From Lineus longissimus (Eukaryota > Nemertea > Pilidiophora > Heteronemertea > Lineidae), in assembly GCF_910592395.1 (NCBI RefSeq), contig NC_088311.1:10230501-10294500 (forward strand): a stretch of 64,000 bases of DNA, written 5' to 3'. Position numbers and translations under genes: made by a program. This document shows, in pieces, positions 1-11,517 of the stretch. Each line of letters starts with the position of its first letter. Position 1 is the stretch's first letter. The notes below the pieces were generated by a model. It worked only from the letters and a program-made list of their open reading frames with translations, ran no database searches and had not been told where the DNA came from.

Positions 1-113
1 CGTTTTCAATATGGCGACGACTTGAATGGTACAAGAGGGATGTCATCTAGTCATGCATCACCTGGCTCGTTGATAACAGGCAAATAAAATCTCCACATGA
101 ACATGAAAGCCTT

Positions 114-192
114 GACGGTATAGCGCTTAGAGTGTTAGACCGCGTTCGGCTGGTCACAGGTTCGACTCCCGGTGAATTCGCCACATTTTTTT
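114..192 (+). ncRNA. tRNA-like Pol III cassette, copy 1 (subfamily A)
   Basis: An A-box-like TAGCGCTTAGAG at 121 is followed by a perfect B box (GGTTCGACTCC, 159-169) and T7 at 186-192, with a second T7 at 196-202. The B box sits in a partial T-arm (CAC/GTG plus GG/CC pairs), but the acceptor stem does not pair well, so this is tRNA-derived or tRNA-like rather than a normal tRNA gene. Transcription is inferred only from the promoter and terminator pattern. Confidence 0.5.
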
Positions 193-993
193 CTATTTTT
201 TTCTTCATTATCTTGTTATCTTTTCATTCATGTTCATGTCATTATTTTCATTATTATCATTGTCATTATTATATCTTGAAGAAAACCACCGAAACAAACA
301 TTTTCAAACTACAGCACGCACTGATTCCATGCGTTGGAGTACTTCCGAGGATGATTCGTATCAGAAAAAAGATTTCTCGAGGCTATATTGGGGTGGAAAA
401 GTATTTTCTGTCCGACCGTGACTTCTCCAATCAGAACTACTTAAAAAGGGCATACTGAGATTCAGGCTTTTATACTCCTTCGTCATATCGAGAGGGGGAG
501 TAGATTGTAAACCACTGCTGCCAGGATGTTAAAAGGGGATCGCCGTTCATTCACATATATTTACTGGAGTATCGGTACGGCAGTGGAGTATGTCATTTTC
601 ATTCAAGCGACGACAAACGGGCAGACGGCGTGTGCCTTTAAAAATCACTAACTGCAATAAAGATCTCACCAGAACAGAATGTAATCGTTGGCCTTAGATT
701 TGCAAGACATATCCCAACCACCCGCTCAAAACACTTGCAAAATCATTATTAGCGAGAATAAGTATGCTACAGAATGAGGAGATGCACGGAAGGGAATTCG
801 AACACTATTCATCTCGGTTGCCTAGATCCCAAACCTAAGTTGTCCCTTCAAATCACAGCCGGCACAGTAAGCATCGGCAGATGGGATTCCAAAAGAATCG
901 ACTCGAACTTTAGAACAAATCCGCCATGTCTCTGACATCATTGGCGCCAAAAACTATTTCTTTTGACCCTGCTGACCTCGACATGAAAGCCTC

Positions 994-1073
994 GACGGTA
1001 TAGCGCTTAGAGCGTTAGACTGTGGTTCGGCTGGTCACAGGTTCGACTCCCGGTGAATTCGCCACATTTTTTT
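994..1073 (+). ncRNA. tRNA-like Pol III cassette, copy 2 (subfamily B)
   Basis: Same cassette: A-box-like element at 1001, B box 1040-1050, T7 at 1067-1073. It reads GCGTTAGACTGTGG where copy 1 reads GTGTTAGACCGCG. It lies just downstream of the deletion junction that fuses copies 1 and 2, yet the cassette itself is complete. Confidence 0.5.
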
Positions 1074-2178
1074 CTATTTTTTTCTTCATTATCTTGTTAT
1101 CTTTTCATTCATGTTCATGTCATTATTTTCATTATTATCATTGTCATTATTATATCTTGAAGAAAACCTGGGAGAAAACCACCGAAACAAACATTTTCAA
1201 ACTGCAGCAAGAACTGATTCCATGCGTTCGAGTACTTCCGAGGATGATTCGTATCAGAAAAAAAATTTCTCGAGGCTACATTGGGGTGGAAAAGTAGTTT
1301 CTGTCCGACCGTGACTTCTCCAATCAGAACTACTTAAAGGGCATACTGAGATTCAGGCTTTTTATACTCCTTCGTCATATCGAGAGGGGGAGTAGATTGT
1401 AAACTACTGCTGCCAGGATGTTAAAAGGGGATCGCCGTTCATTCACATATATTTACTGGAGTATCGGTACGGCAGTGGAGTATGTCATTTTCATTCAAGC
1501 GACGACCAATGTAAACGGGCAGACGGCGTGTGCCTATAAAAATCACTAACTGCAATAAAGATCTCACCAAAACAGAATGTAATCGTTGGCCTCAGATTTG
1601 CAAGACATATCCAAACCACCTCAAAACACTTGCAAAATCATTATTAGCGAGAATAAGTATGCTACAGAATGAGGAGATGCACGGAAGGGAATTCGAACAC
1701 TAGTCATCTCGGTTGCCTAGATCCCAAACCTAAGTTGTCCCTTCAAATCACAGCCGGCACAGTAAGCATCGGCAGATGGGATTCCAAAAGAATCGACTCG
1801 AACTTTAGAACAAATCCGCCATGTCTCTGACATCATTGGCGCCAAAAACTATTTCTTTTGACCCTGCTGACCTCGATTCTAAAAACTTTTTCAAAAAGGC
1901 CATTGAAACGTAAAATCAACTGCAAGCATTATCTTTTATATCACTGAGGTATATAAATACGATATATTGAGGAAAATATGTACAACTATCGAAATATAAG
2001 ATTACTTGGAACTATTTCGGACAATCACTCTGCCACCTGCGCGAATTAGTCACAATTGCGGGGCGTTTTCAATATGGCGACGACTTGAATGGTACAAGAG
2101 GGATGTCATCAATAGTCATGCATCACCTAGCTCGTTGATAACAGCCAAATAAAATCTCCACATGAACATGAAAGCCTT

Positions 2179-2257
2179 GACGGTATAGCGCTTAGAGTGT
2201 TAGACCGCGTTCGGCTGGTCACAGGTTCGACTCCCGGTGAATTCGCCTCATTTTTTT
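2179..2257 (+). ncRNA. tRNA-like Pol III cassette, copy 3 (subfamily A)
   Basis: A-box-like element at 2186, B box 2224-2234, T7 at 2251-2257. The cassette up to GAATTCGCC is identical to copies 1 and 4. Confidence 0.5.
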
Positions 2258-3349
2258 CTATTTTTTTCTTCATTATCTTGTTATCTTTTCATTCATGTTC
2301 ATGTCATTATTTTCATTATTATCATTGTCATTATTATATCTTGAAGAAAACCACCGAAACAAACATTTTCAAACTACAGCACGCACTGATTCCATGCGTT
2401 GGAGTACTTCCGAGGATGATTCGTATCAGAAAAAAGATTTCTCGAGGCTATATTGGGGTGGAAAAGTATTTTCTGTCCGACCGTGACTTCTCCAATCAGA
2501 ACTACTTAATAAGGGCATACTGAGATTCAGGTTTTTTATACTCCTTCGTCATATCGAGAGGGGGAGTAGATTGTAAACCACTGCTGCCAGGATGTTAAAA
2601 GGGGATCGCCGTTCATTCACATATATTTACTGGAGTATCGGTACGGCAGTGGAGTATGTCATTTTCATTCAAGCGACGACCAATGTAAACGGGCAGACGG
2701 CGTGTGCTTTTAAAAATCACTTACTGCTATAAAGATCTCACCAAAACAGAATGTAATCGTTGGCCTTAGATTTGCAAGACATATCCAAACCACCTCAAAC
2801 ACTTGCAAAATCATTATTAGCGAGAATAAGTATGCTACAGAATGAGGAGATGCACGGAAGGGAATTCGAACACTAGTCATCTCGGTTGCCTAGATCCCAA
2901 ACCTAAGTTGTCCCTTCAAATCACAGCCGGCACAGTGAGCATCGGCAGATGGGATTCCAAGAGAATCGACTCGAACTTTAGAACAAATCCGCCATGTCTC
3001 TGACATCATTGGCGCCAAAAACTATTTCTTTTGACCCTGCTGACCTCGATTCTAAAAACTTTTTCAAAAAGGCCATTGAAACGTAAAATCAACTGCAAGC
3101 ATTATCTTTTATATCACTGAGGTATATAAATACGATATATTGAGGAAAATATGTACAACTATCGAAATATAAGATTACTTGGAACTATTTCGGACAATCA
3201 CTCTGCCACCTGCGCGAACTAGTCACAATTGCGGGGCGTTTTCAATATGGCGACGACTTGAATGGTACAAGAGGGATGTCATCTAGTCATGCATCACCTG
3301 GCTCGTTGATAACAGGCAAATAAAATCTCCACATGAACATGAAAGCCTT

Positions 3350-3428
3350 GACGGTATAGCGCTTAGAGTGTTAGACCGCGTTCGGCTGGTCACAGGTTCG
3401 ACTCCCGGTGAATTCGCCACATTTTTTT
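3350..3428 (+). ncRNA. tRNA-like Pol III cassette, copy 4 (subfamily A)
   Basis: A-box-like element at 3357, B box 3395-3405, T7 at 3422-3428. Same sequence type as copies 1 and 3. Confidence 0.5.
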
Positions 3429-4524
3429 CTATTTTTTTCTTCATTATCTTGTTATCTTTTCATTCATGTTCATGTCATTATTTTCATTATTATCATTGTC
3501 ATTATTATATCTTGAAGAAAACCACCGAAACAAACATTTTCAAACTACAGCACGCACTGATTCCATGCGTTGGAGTACTTCCGAGGATGATTCGTATCAG
3601 AAAAACGATTTCTCGAGGCTATATTGGGGTGGAAAAGTATTTTCTGTCCGACCGTGACTTCTCCAATCAGAACTACTTAAAAAGGGCATACTGAGATTCA
3701 GGCTTTTTATACTCCTTCGTCATATCGAGAGGGGGAGTAGATTGTAAACCACTGCTGCCAGGATGTTAAAAGGGGATCGCCGTTCATTCACATATATTTA
3801 CTGGAGTATCGGTACGGCAGTGGAGTATGTCATTTTCATTCAAGCGACGACCAATGTAAACGGGCAGACGGCGTGTGCCTTTAAAAATCACTAACTGCAA
3901 TAAAGATCTCACCAAAACAGAATGTAATCGTTGGCCTTAGATTTGCAAGACATATCCCAACCACCCGCTCAAAACACTTGCAAAATCATTATTAGCGAGA
4001 ATAAGTATGCTACAGAATGAGGAGATGCACGGAAGGGAATTCGAACACTATTCATCTCGGTTGCCTAGATCCCAAACCTAAGTTGTCCCTTCAAATCACA
4101 GCCGGCACAGTAAGCATCGGCAGATGGGATTCCAAAAGAATCGACTCGAACTTTAGAACAAATCCGCCATGTCTCTGACATCATTGGCGCCAAAAACTAT
4201 TTCTTTTGACCCTGCTGACCTCGATTCTAAAAACTTTTTCAAAAAGGCCATTGAAACGTAAAATCAACTGCAAGCATTATCGTTTATATCACTGAGGTAT
4301 ATAAATACGATATATTAAGGAAAATATGTACAACTATCGAAATATAAGATTACTTGGAACTATTTCGGACAATCACTCTGCCACCTGCGCGAACTAGTCA
4401 CAATTGCGGGGCGTTTTCAATATGGCGACGACTTGAATGGTACAAGAGGGATGTCATCTAGTCATGCATCACCTGGCTCGTTGATAACAGGCAAATAAAA
4501 TCTAAACGTGGACATGAAAGCCTC

Positions 4525-4604
4525 GACGGTATAGCGCTTAGAGTGTTAGACCGTGGTTCGGCTGGTCACAGGTTCGACTCCCGGTAAATTCGCCACATTT
4601 TTTT
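4525..4604 (+). ncRNA. tRNA-like Pol III cassette, copy 5 (subfamily B)
   Basis: A-box-like element at 4532, B box 4571-4581, T7 at 4598-4604. It carries CCGGTAAATTC instead of CCGGTGAATTC, which breaks one pair of the partial T-arm; the B box itself is intact. Confidence 0.48.
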
Positions 4605-5707
4605 CTATTTTTTTCTTCATTATCTTGTTATCTTTTCATTCATGTTCATGTCATTATTTTCATTATTATCATTGTCATTATTATATCTTGAAGAAAACCC
4701 GGGAGAAAACCACCGAAACAAACATTTTCAAACTGCAGCAAGAACTGATTCCATGCGTTCGAGTACTTCCGAGGATGATTCGTATCAGAAAAAATATTTC
4801 TCGAGGCTACATTGGGGTGGAAAAGTAGTTTCTGTCCGACCGTGACCTCTCCAATCAGAACTACTTAAAGGGCATACTGAGATTCAGGCTTTTTATACTC
4901 CTTCGTCATATCGAGAGGGGGAGTAGATTGTAAACTACTGCTGCCAGGATGTTAAAAGGGGATCGCCGTTCATTCACATATATTTACTGGAGTATCGGTA
5001 CGGCAGTGGAGTATGTCATTTTCATTCAAGCGACGACCAATGTAAACGGGCAGACGGCGTGTGCCTTTAAAAATCACTAACTGCAATAAAGATCTCACCA
5101 AAACAGAATGTAATCGTTGGCCTTAGATTTGCAAGACATATCCAAACCACCTCAAAACACTTGCAAAATCATTATTAGCGAGAATAAGTATGCTACAGAA
5201 TGAGGAGAAGCACGGAAGGGAATTCGAACACTAGTCATCTCGGTTGCCTAGATCCCAAACCTAAGTTGTCCCTTCAAATCACACCCGGCACAGTGAGCAT
5301 CGGCAGATGGGATTCCAAGAGAATCGACTCGAACTTTAGAACAAATCCGCCATGTCTCTGACATCATTGGCGCCAAAAACTATTTCTTTTGACCCTGCTG
5401 ACCTCGATTCTAAAAACTTTTTCAAAAAGGCCATTGAAACGTAAAATCAACTGCAAGCATTATCTTTTATATCACTGAGGTATATAAATACGATATTTTG
5501 AGGAAAATACGTACAACTATCGAAATATAAGATTACTTGGAACTATTTCGGACAATCACTTTGCCACCTGCGCGAACTAGTCACAATTGCGGGGCGTTTT
5601 CAATATGGCGACGACTTGAATGGTACAAGAGGGATGTCATCTAGTCATGCATCACCTGGCTCGTTGATAACAGGCAAATAAAATCTACACGTGAACATGA
5701 AAGCCTC

Positions 5708-5787
5708 GACGGTATAGCGCTTAGAGTGTTAGACCGTGGTTCGGCTGGTCACAGGTTCGACTCCCGGTGAATTCGCCACATTTTTTT
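5708..5787 (+). ncRNA. tRNA-like Pol III cassette, copy 6 (subfamily C)
   Basis: A-box-like element at 5715, B box 5754-5764, T7 at 5781-5787. Confidence 0.5.
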
Positions 5788-6878
5788 CTATTTTTTTCTT
5801 TATTATCTTGTTATCTTTTCATTCATGTTCATGTCATTACTTTCATTATTATCATTGTCGTTATTATATCTTGAAGAAAACCACCGAAACAAACATTTTC
5901 AAACTGCAGCACGAACTGATTCCATGCGTTCGAGTACTTCTGAGGATGATTCGTATCAGAAAAAAGATTTCTCGAGGCTACATTGGGGTGGAAAAGTATT
6001 TTCTGTCCGACCGTGACTTCTCCAATCAGAACTACTTAAAGGGCATACTGAGATTCAGGCTTTTTATACTCCTTCGTCATATCGAGAGGGGGAGTGGATT
6101 GTGAACCACTGCTGCCAGGATGTTAAAAGGGGATCGCCGTTCATTCACATATATTTACTGGAGTATCGGTACGGCAGTGGAGTATGTCATTTTCATTCAA
6201 GTGACGACCAATGTAAACGGGCAGACGGCGTGTGCCTTTAAAAATCACTAACTGCAATAAAGATCTCACCAAAACAGAATGTAATCGTTGGCCTTAGATT
6301 TGCAAGACATATCCAAACCACCTCAAAACACTTGCAAAATCATTATTAGCGAGAATAAGTATGCTACAGAATGAGGAGATGCACGGAAGGGAATTCGAAC
6401 ACTAGTCATCTCGGTTGCCTAGATCCCAAACCTAAGTTGTCCCTTCAAATCACAGCCGGCACAGTGAGCATCGGCAGATGGGATTCCAAAAGAATCGACT
6501 CGAACTTTAGAACAAATCCGCCATGTCTCTGACATCATTGGCGCCAAAAACTATTTCTTTTGACCCTGCTGACCTCGATTCTAAAAACTTTTTCAAAAAG
6601 GCCATTGAAACGTAAAATCAACTGCAAGCATTATCTTTTATATCACTGAGGTATATAAATACGATATATTGAGGAAAATATGTACAACTATCGAAATATA
6701 AGATTACTTGGAACTATTTCGGACAATCACTCTGCCACCTGCGCGAACTAGTCACAATGGCGGGGCGTTTTCAATATGGCGACGACTTGAATGGTACAAG
6801 AGGGATGTCATCTAGTCATGCATCACCTGGCTCGTTGATAACAGGCAAATAAAATCTACACGTGAACATGAAAGCCTC

Positions 6879-6969
6879 GACGGTATAGCGCTTAGAGTGT
6901 TAGACCGTGGTTCGGCTGGTCACAGGTTCGACTCCCGGTGAATTCGCCAATTTTTTTTTTTTTTTTTTT
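6879..6969 (+). ncRNA. tRNA-like Pol III cassette, copy 7 (subfamily C, expanded T-run)
   Basis: A-box-like element at 6886, B box 6925-6935. The downstream tract, a T7-C-T-A-T7 pattern in copies 1-6, is replaced here by an uninterrupted run of 19 T (6951-6969). Confidence 0.5.
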
Positions 6970-8050
6970 CCTTATTATCTTGTTATCTTTTCATTCATGT
7001 TCATGTCATTATTTTCATTATTATCATTGTCGTTATTATATCTTGAAGAAAACCACCGAAACAAACATTTTCAAACTGCAGCACGAACTGATTCCATGCG
7101 TTCGAGTACTTCCGAGGATGATTCGTATCAGAAAAAAGATTTCTCGAGGCTACATTTGGGTGGAAAAGTATTTTCTGTCCGACCGTGACTTCTCCAATCA
7201 GAACTACTTAAAGGGCATACTGAGATTCAGGCTTTTTATACTCCTTCGTCATATCGAGAGGGGGAGTAGATTGTAAACCACTGCTGCCAGGATGTTAAAA
7301 GGGGATCGCCGTTCATTCACATATATTTACTGGAGTATCGGTACGGCAGTGGAGTATGTCATTTTCATTCAAGCGACGACCAATGTAAACGGGCAGACGG
7401 CGTGTGCCTTTAAAAATCACTAACTGCAATAAAGATCTCACCAAAACAGAATGTAATCGTTGGCCTTAGATTTGCAAGACATATCCAAACCACCTCAAAA
7501 CACTTGCAAAATCATTATTAGCGAGAATAAGTATGCTACAGAATGAGGAGATGCACGGAAGGGAATTCGAACACTAGTCATCTCGGTTGCCTAGATCCCA
7601 AACCTAAGTTGTCCCTTCAAATCACAGCCGGCACAGTGAGCATCGGCAGATGGGATTCCAAAAGAATCGACTCGAACTTTAGAACAAATCCGCCATGTCT
7701 CTGACATCATTGGCGCCAAAAACTATTTCTTTTGACCCTGCTGACCTCGATTCTAAAAACTTTTTCAAAAAGGCCATTGAAACGTAAAATCAACTGCAAG
7801 CATTATCTTTTATATCACTGAGGTATATAAATACGATATATTGAGGAAAATATGTACAACTATCGAAATATAAGATTACTTGGAACTATTTCGGACAATC
7901 ACTCTGCCACCTGCGCGAACTAGTCACAATGGCGGGGCGTTTTCAATATGGCGACGACTTGAATGGTACAAGAGGGATGTCATCTAGTCATGCATCACCT
8001 GGCTCGTTGATAACAGGCAAATAAAATCTACACGTGAACATGAAAGCCTC

Positions 8051-8141
8051 GACGGTATAGCGCTTAGAGTGTTAGACCGTGGTTCGGCTGGTCACAGGTT
8101 CGACTCCCGGTGAATTCGCCAAATTTTTTTTTTTTTTTTTT
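8051..8141 (+). ncRNA. tRNA-like Pol III cassette, copy 8 (subfamily C, expanded T-run)
   Basis: A-box-like element at 8058, B box 8097-8107, and an uninterrupted run of 18 T at 8124-8141. Last complete cassette of the array. Confidence 0.5.
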
Positions 8142-9150
8142 CCTTATTATCTTGTTATCTTTTCATTCATGTTCATGTCATTATTTTCATTATTATCATT
8201 GTCGTTATTATATCTTGAAGAAAACCACCGAAACAAACATTTTCAAACTGCAGCACGAACTGATTCCATGCGTTCGAGTACTTCCGAGGATGATTCGTAT
8301 CAGAAAAAAGATTTCTCGAGGCTACATTGGGGTGGAAAAGTATTTTCTGTCCGACCGTGACTTCTCCAATCAGAACTACTTAAAGGGCATACTGAGATTC
8401 AGGCTTTTTATACTCCTTCGTCATATCGAGAGGGGGAGTAGATTGTAAACCACTGCTGCCAGGATGTTAAAAGGGGATCGCCGTTCATTCACATATATTT
8501 ACTGGAGTATCGGTACGGCAGTGGAGTATGTCATTTTCATTCAAGCGACGACCAATGTAAACGGGCAGACGGCGTGTGCCTTTAAAAATCACTAACTGCA
8601 ATAAAGATCTCACCAAAACAGAATGTAATCGTTGGCCTTAGATTTGCAAGACATATCCAAACCACCTCAAAACACTTGCAAAATCATTATTAGCGAGAAT
8701 AAGTATGCTACAGAATGAGGAGATGCACGGAAGGGAATTCGAACACTAGTCATCTCGGTTGCCTAGATCCCAAACCTAAGTTGTCCCTTCAAATCACAGC
8801 CGGCACAGCGAGCATCGGCAAATGGGATTTCAAGAGAATCGACTCGAACTTTAGAACAAATCCGCCATGTCTCTGACATCATTGGCGCCAAAAACTATTT
8901 CTTTTGACCCTGCTGACCTCGATTCTAAAAACTTTTTCAAAAAGGCCATTGAAATGTAAAATCAACTGCAAGCATTATCTTTTATATCACTGAGGTATAT
9001 AAATACGATATATTGGGAAAAAGTTGTAGAACTATCGAAAGGTTATTTGGAACTGTTTTGGCCAATCACTCTGCCACCTGGGTGACCCAGTCACTATTGC
9101 GGTGCGTTTTCAATATGGCGACGACTTGAATGGTATTAGAGGGGGTATAC

Positions 9151-9819
9151 GGTAAAAAAGGTTCAGGAAAAAAGTTTTGGAAATAAAGGTACAGGAAATA
9201 AAGGTACTGGAAATAATGGTACCGGAAAAAAGGTACACAAAATGGCATAAATAGGTAAAAAAGGTACACAATTTTAAAAGAATATTTATATTATTCTCTT
9301 CAACTGGTTCAGACTCGGCCTATGTCTTAATCTTTTCTTGGCGGTGGGTGAGCTTTTGCTATGGCGAAGTGTCTGTCGTCTTTTGGCGGGGCACATTTCG
9401 TAACTACTGGGTCTCTATCATCTTGAACATTGGTACATTTATCAGTTAACCTTTTTGCAGAGGGAATTGTCCTAGAATCTTTACAATCATCATGATCTTG
9501 ATAGCCGTGTTTTTGACTATTGAAAACCATAACGGTATACTGGAAATTTGATATACCTATTTCTAAGGCCTATGCAATGCCTAAAGTCATGAATAGAAAA
9601 AGAGAGAATTCAAATAATATTATTGTGTACCTTTTTTATCTATTCAAACCATTTTGTGTACCTATTTTTCCAGTACCTTTTTTCCGGTACCTTTATTTCC
9701 GGTACTTTTATTTCCTGTACTTTTATTTCCTGTACCTTTTTTCCTGTACCTTTTTTCCTGTACCTTTTTTTCCTGTACCTTTTTTTCCTGTACCTTTTTT
9801 TCCTGTACCTTTATTACCT
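9151..9819. mobile_element. Foldback element with tandem-repeat arms, family 1
   Basis: The left arm (9151-9300) is a series of about 15-bp units of the type GGTACAGGAAATAAA. The right arm (9601-9819) is the same series in reverse complement (TTTCCTGTACC units, more copies). Both arms end internally with GGTACACAA next to an AT-rich segment. The core (about 9301-9600) has no convincing gene. No clear target-site duplication is visible. The left end lies directly against the decayed end of the tandem array. Long inverted arms made of short tandem units are typical of foldback transposons; that class is inference. Confidence 0.75.
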
Positions 9820-11412
9820 AGACTCGATTACTTAATTGGTATATAATGCTATATAACCTCTCGTCAGAGTAGAAATCGAATGAATTCACAATCATAATTT
9901 ATTTGGTCTTTTATTGCTTATTTTACTGTTGAATACATGTAGTTCTACCCCAGGCGAGTACAAAATATTGTGCATACAAATCATAATAGATGAAAAAAGT
10001 CAATTTAGAAAAAATGCAAATCACTTAATAAAGAAAAAGCCATTCGCAAGTTGAAGTAGATGTCACATAGGGTGTATAACATCCACATCTTATTAGTTTG
10101 GGGCAAACTAGGAAAATGGAAAGTACAAAAAAAACAAGTCTTTTAAACATTTTCCTCATTTACTGTGATTATAAATTCTAGCATGCTGGGCAAAAACCTC
10201 ATTATAACTGCAGTTACAGCTTATCCAATAATGTTCAATTTTTGATTACATGAAGCCAGTCACCAGTTGATTGGCACTCAACTCAGCGCGCCAAATGAGG
10301 CATGCTTATAGATTATGTGGTCACCTAGGAGACTATTGACATAGCAAACTTTCTTTGACGAAGGTTAAAGGGGGTACATTGCCTGTGGTCCAGGAAAATT
10401 GAGACGCAGTTATACATAATGCTGTGGTGCAGTTATAATGCATACAAAGTTGCTGAAACTTGGTATCTATAGTAGTTACATATTATTTACAAAACGGTAG
10501 TGCTGAAATTTATATTCAGTACGTATTAGTGCAATCGGAAATTTTCAAACTCAATTACAATTTTCAAACTTTTTAACAAATGGTGTTAGCCTTTAAGAGA
10601 ATTGGAAGGCAAGCACTGTTATTGGTGGATTACTAAGTTCCATTACCTCTGAGCCGCTAATTGGCGACACAGCAAGTTCACATAGGCTTGTTAAACCATA
10701 CTGCTAGGCCTCAAGAGGGCTAAGTCTTTGTATTCACCGTTGATTAAATGACATTTTTATGTTTCTAATCTGTGTTGGGCATACAAGAGAAAACTGTTTG
10801 ATAAATACGCAAATTGGAAAGGAACTGTGCCACTTGATTCTACTGTTGTGACCCAGACAGGTAAACACTCTCATTGGTGAGGATTATTCCATTTGCACGG
10901 AGAGGATTTCCCTTTCAGTAGTTTATCTAATGGAATGCTGAATTTTATCTGTGCGAAAGAAAAATACGAAGATAGCTTAAATGCAAGCAAGACTGAGTTG
11001 TGAACAGGAGTAAATCTATTTTAAAGCCGGTACACTCTTTCAAGGTGCTCTTCAAACTTTCAAGACTTTCAAGACATTGATCGGACTGGAAACCAAGGCG
11101 CCTTTCAACTGAATAAGTGACCTGCTTTTGGAATTTCTTTTTAGCCATCTTTCAAAAGGCACTGCATTGTCGAGAGTGATTTTTATGAATTGACACCAGA
11201 TTTACGTAGGGCCTATGTTGTGATGTCCAACTCGCATGCAACGAGATCTAGTCCACGGATATACACGTCATGATAGAAGATAATCAATTTGATAGTCTAA
11301 AGCGAAATCAAAGCACATATATCTGCCATTTCCAAAACCAGTAGCATACAGATCAAAGGACTAAGAGTTCTCAACAGCATTCACAATCAGAAAGTGTGAG
11401 ACAAAACAAACT
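9820..11412. other. Spacer, no gene seen
   Basis: About 1.6 kb of AT-rich sequence. I find no exon with good splice sites, no RNA gene and no obvious repeat. It should contain the 5' region of the profilin-like gene, but no TATA box or other promoter element stands out. Confidence 0.5.
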
Positions 11413-11517
11413 GTGAACAACAACTTGAAGGTATTGCCCTCTTTCAGTTTCTTAGGATATACACACGAATTTGTCTTAAATTTGTTAAGAGCACTTTGGA
11501 GTAACGAAACGGGAACC

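Larger units (their letters stand above)
1..9145 (+). repeat. Tandem array of about eight 1.17-kb units, truncated at the left edge
   Basis: The same sequence recurs with unit starts (CGTTTTCAATATGGCG) at 1, 2064, 3237, 4412, 5595, 6766, 7938 and a final partial at 9105. Spacings are 1167-1183 bp. Copies 1 and 2 are fused at about 979, where the distal third of copy 1 and the head of copy 2 are missing, so their cassettes lie only 880 bp apart. Copies are highly similar over their whole length, with small indels. The last copy decays after about 9010 and stops near 9142. Each unit carries one tRNA-like cassette (annotated separately). Short open frames of 63-122 codons recur in every unit, but they start inside the cassette, run through the T-rich tract and change length with single indels, so I do not call them genes. 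I see no match to 5S, U1, U2, U4, U5 or U6 RNA as I know them. The array probably continues beyond the window. Confidence 0.97.

Noticed and set aside
780-830. Reverse-strand GTTCGAATTCCC as a second tRNA T-arm
   Set aside because: The stem does not pair (one of five positions) and the B box needs an inserted base.
860-930. Second, reverse-strand B-box-like word (GTTCGAGTCG) with an A-box-like TGGCGGATTTG in each unit
   Set aside because: The two words are only 17 nt apart, far too close for a Pol III internal promoter, and no T-run follows at the right place.
132-8448. Recurrent open frames of 63-122 codons in every array unit, as a repeated small hydrophobic protein
   Set aside because: They begin inside the tRNA-like cassette, cross the T-run, change length with single-base indels and differ between two overlapping frames. 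They recur only because the DNA is repeated.
1-9145. 5S rRNA or spliceosomal U-RNA gene array
   Set aside because: Array size fits snRNA or 5S repeats of some invertebrates, but none of the conserved U1, U2, U4, U5, U6 or 5S core sequences is present in the unit.
9601-9840. 108- and 70-codon aromatic plus-strand frames (repeated YFLYLF/PVPFF)
   Set aside because: Translation of the TTTCCTGTACC repeat arm, not a gene.
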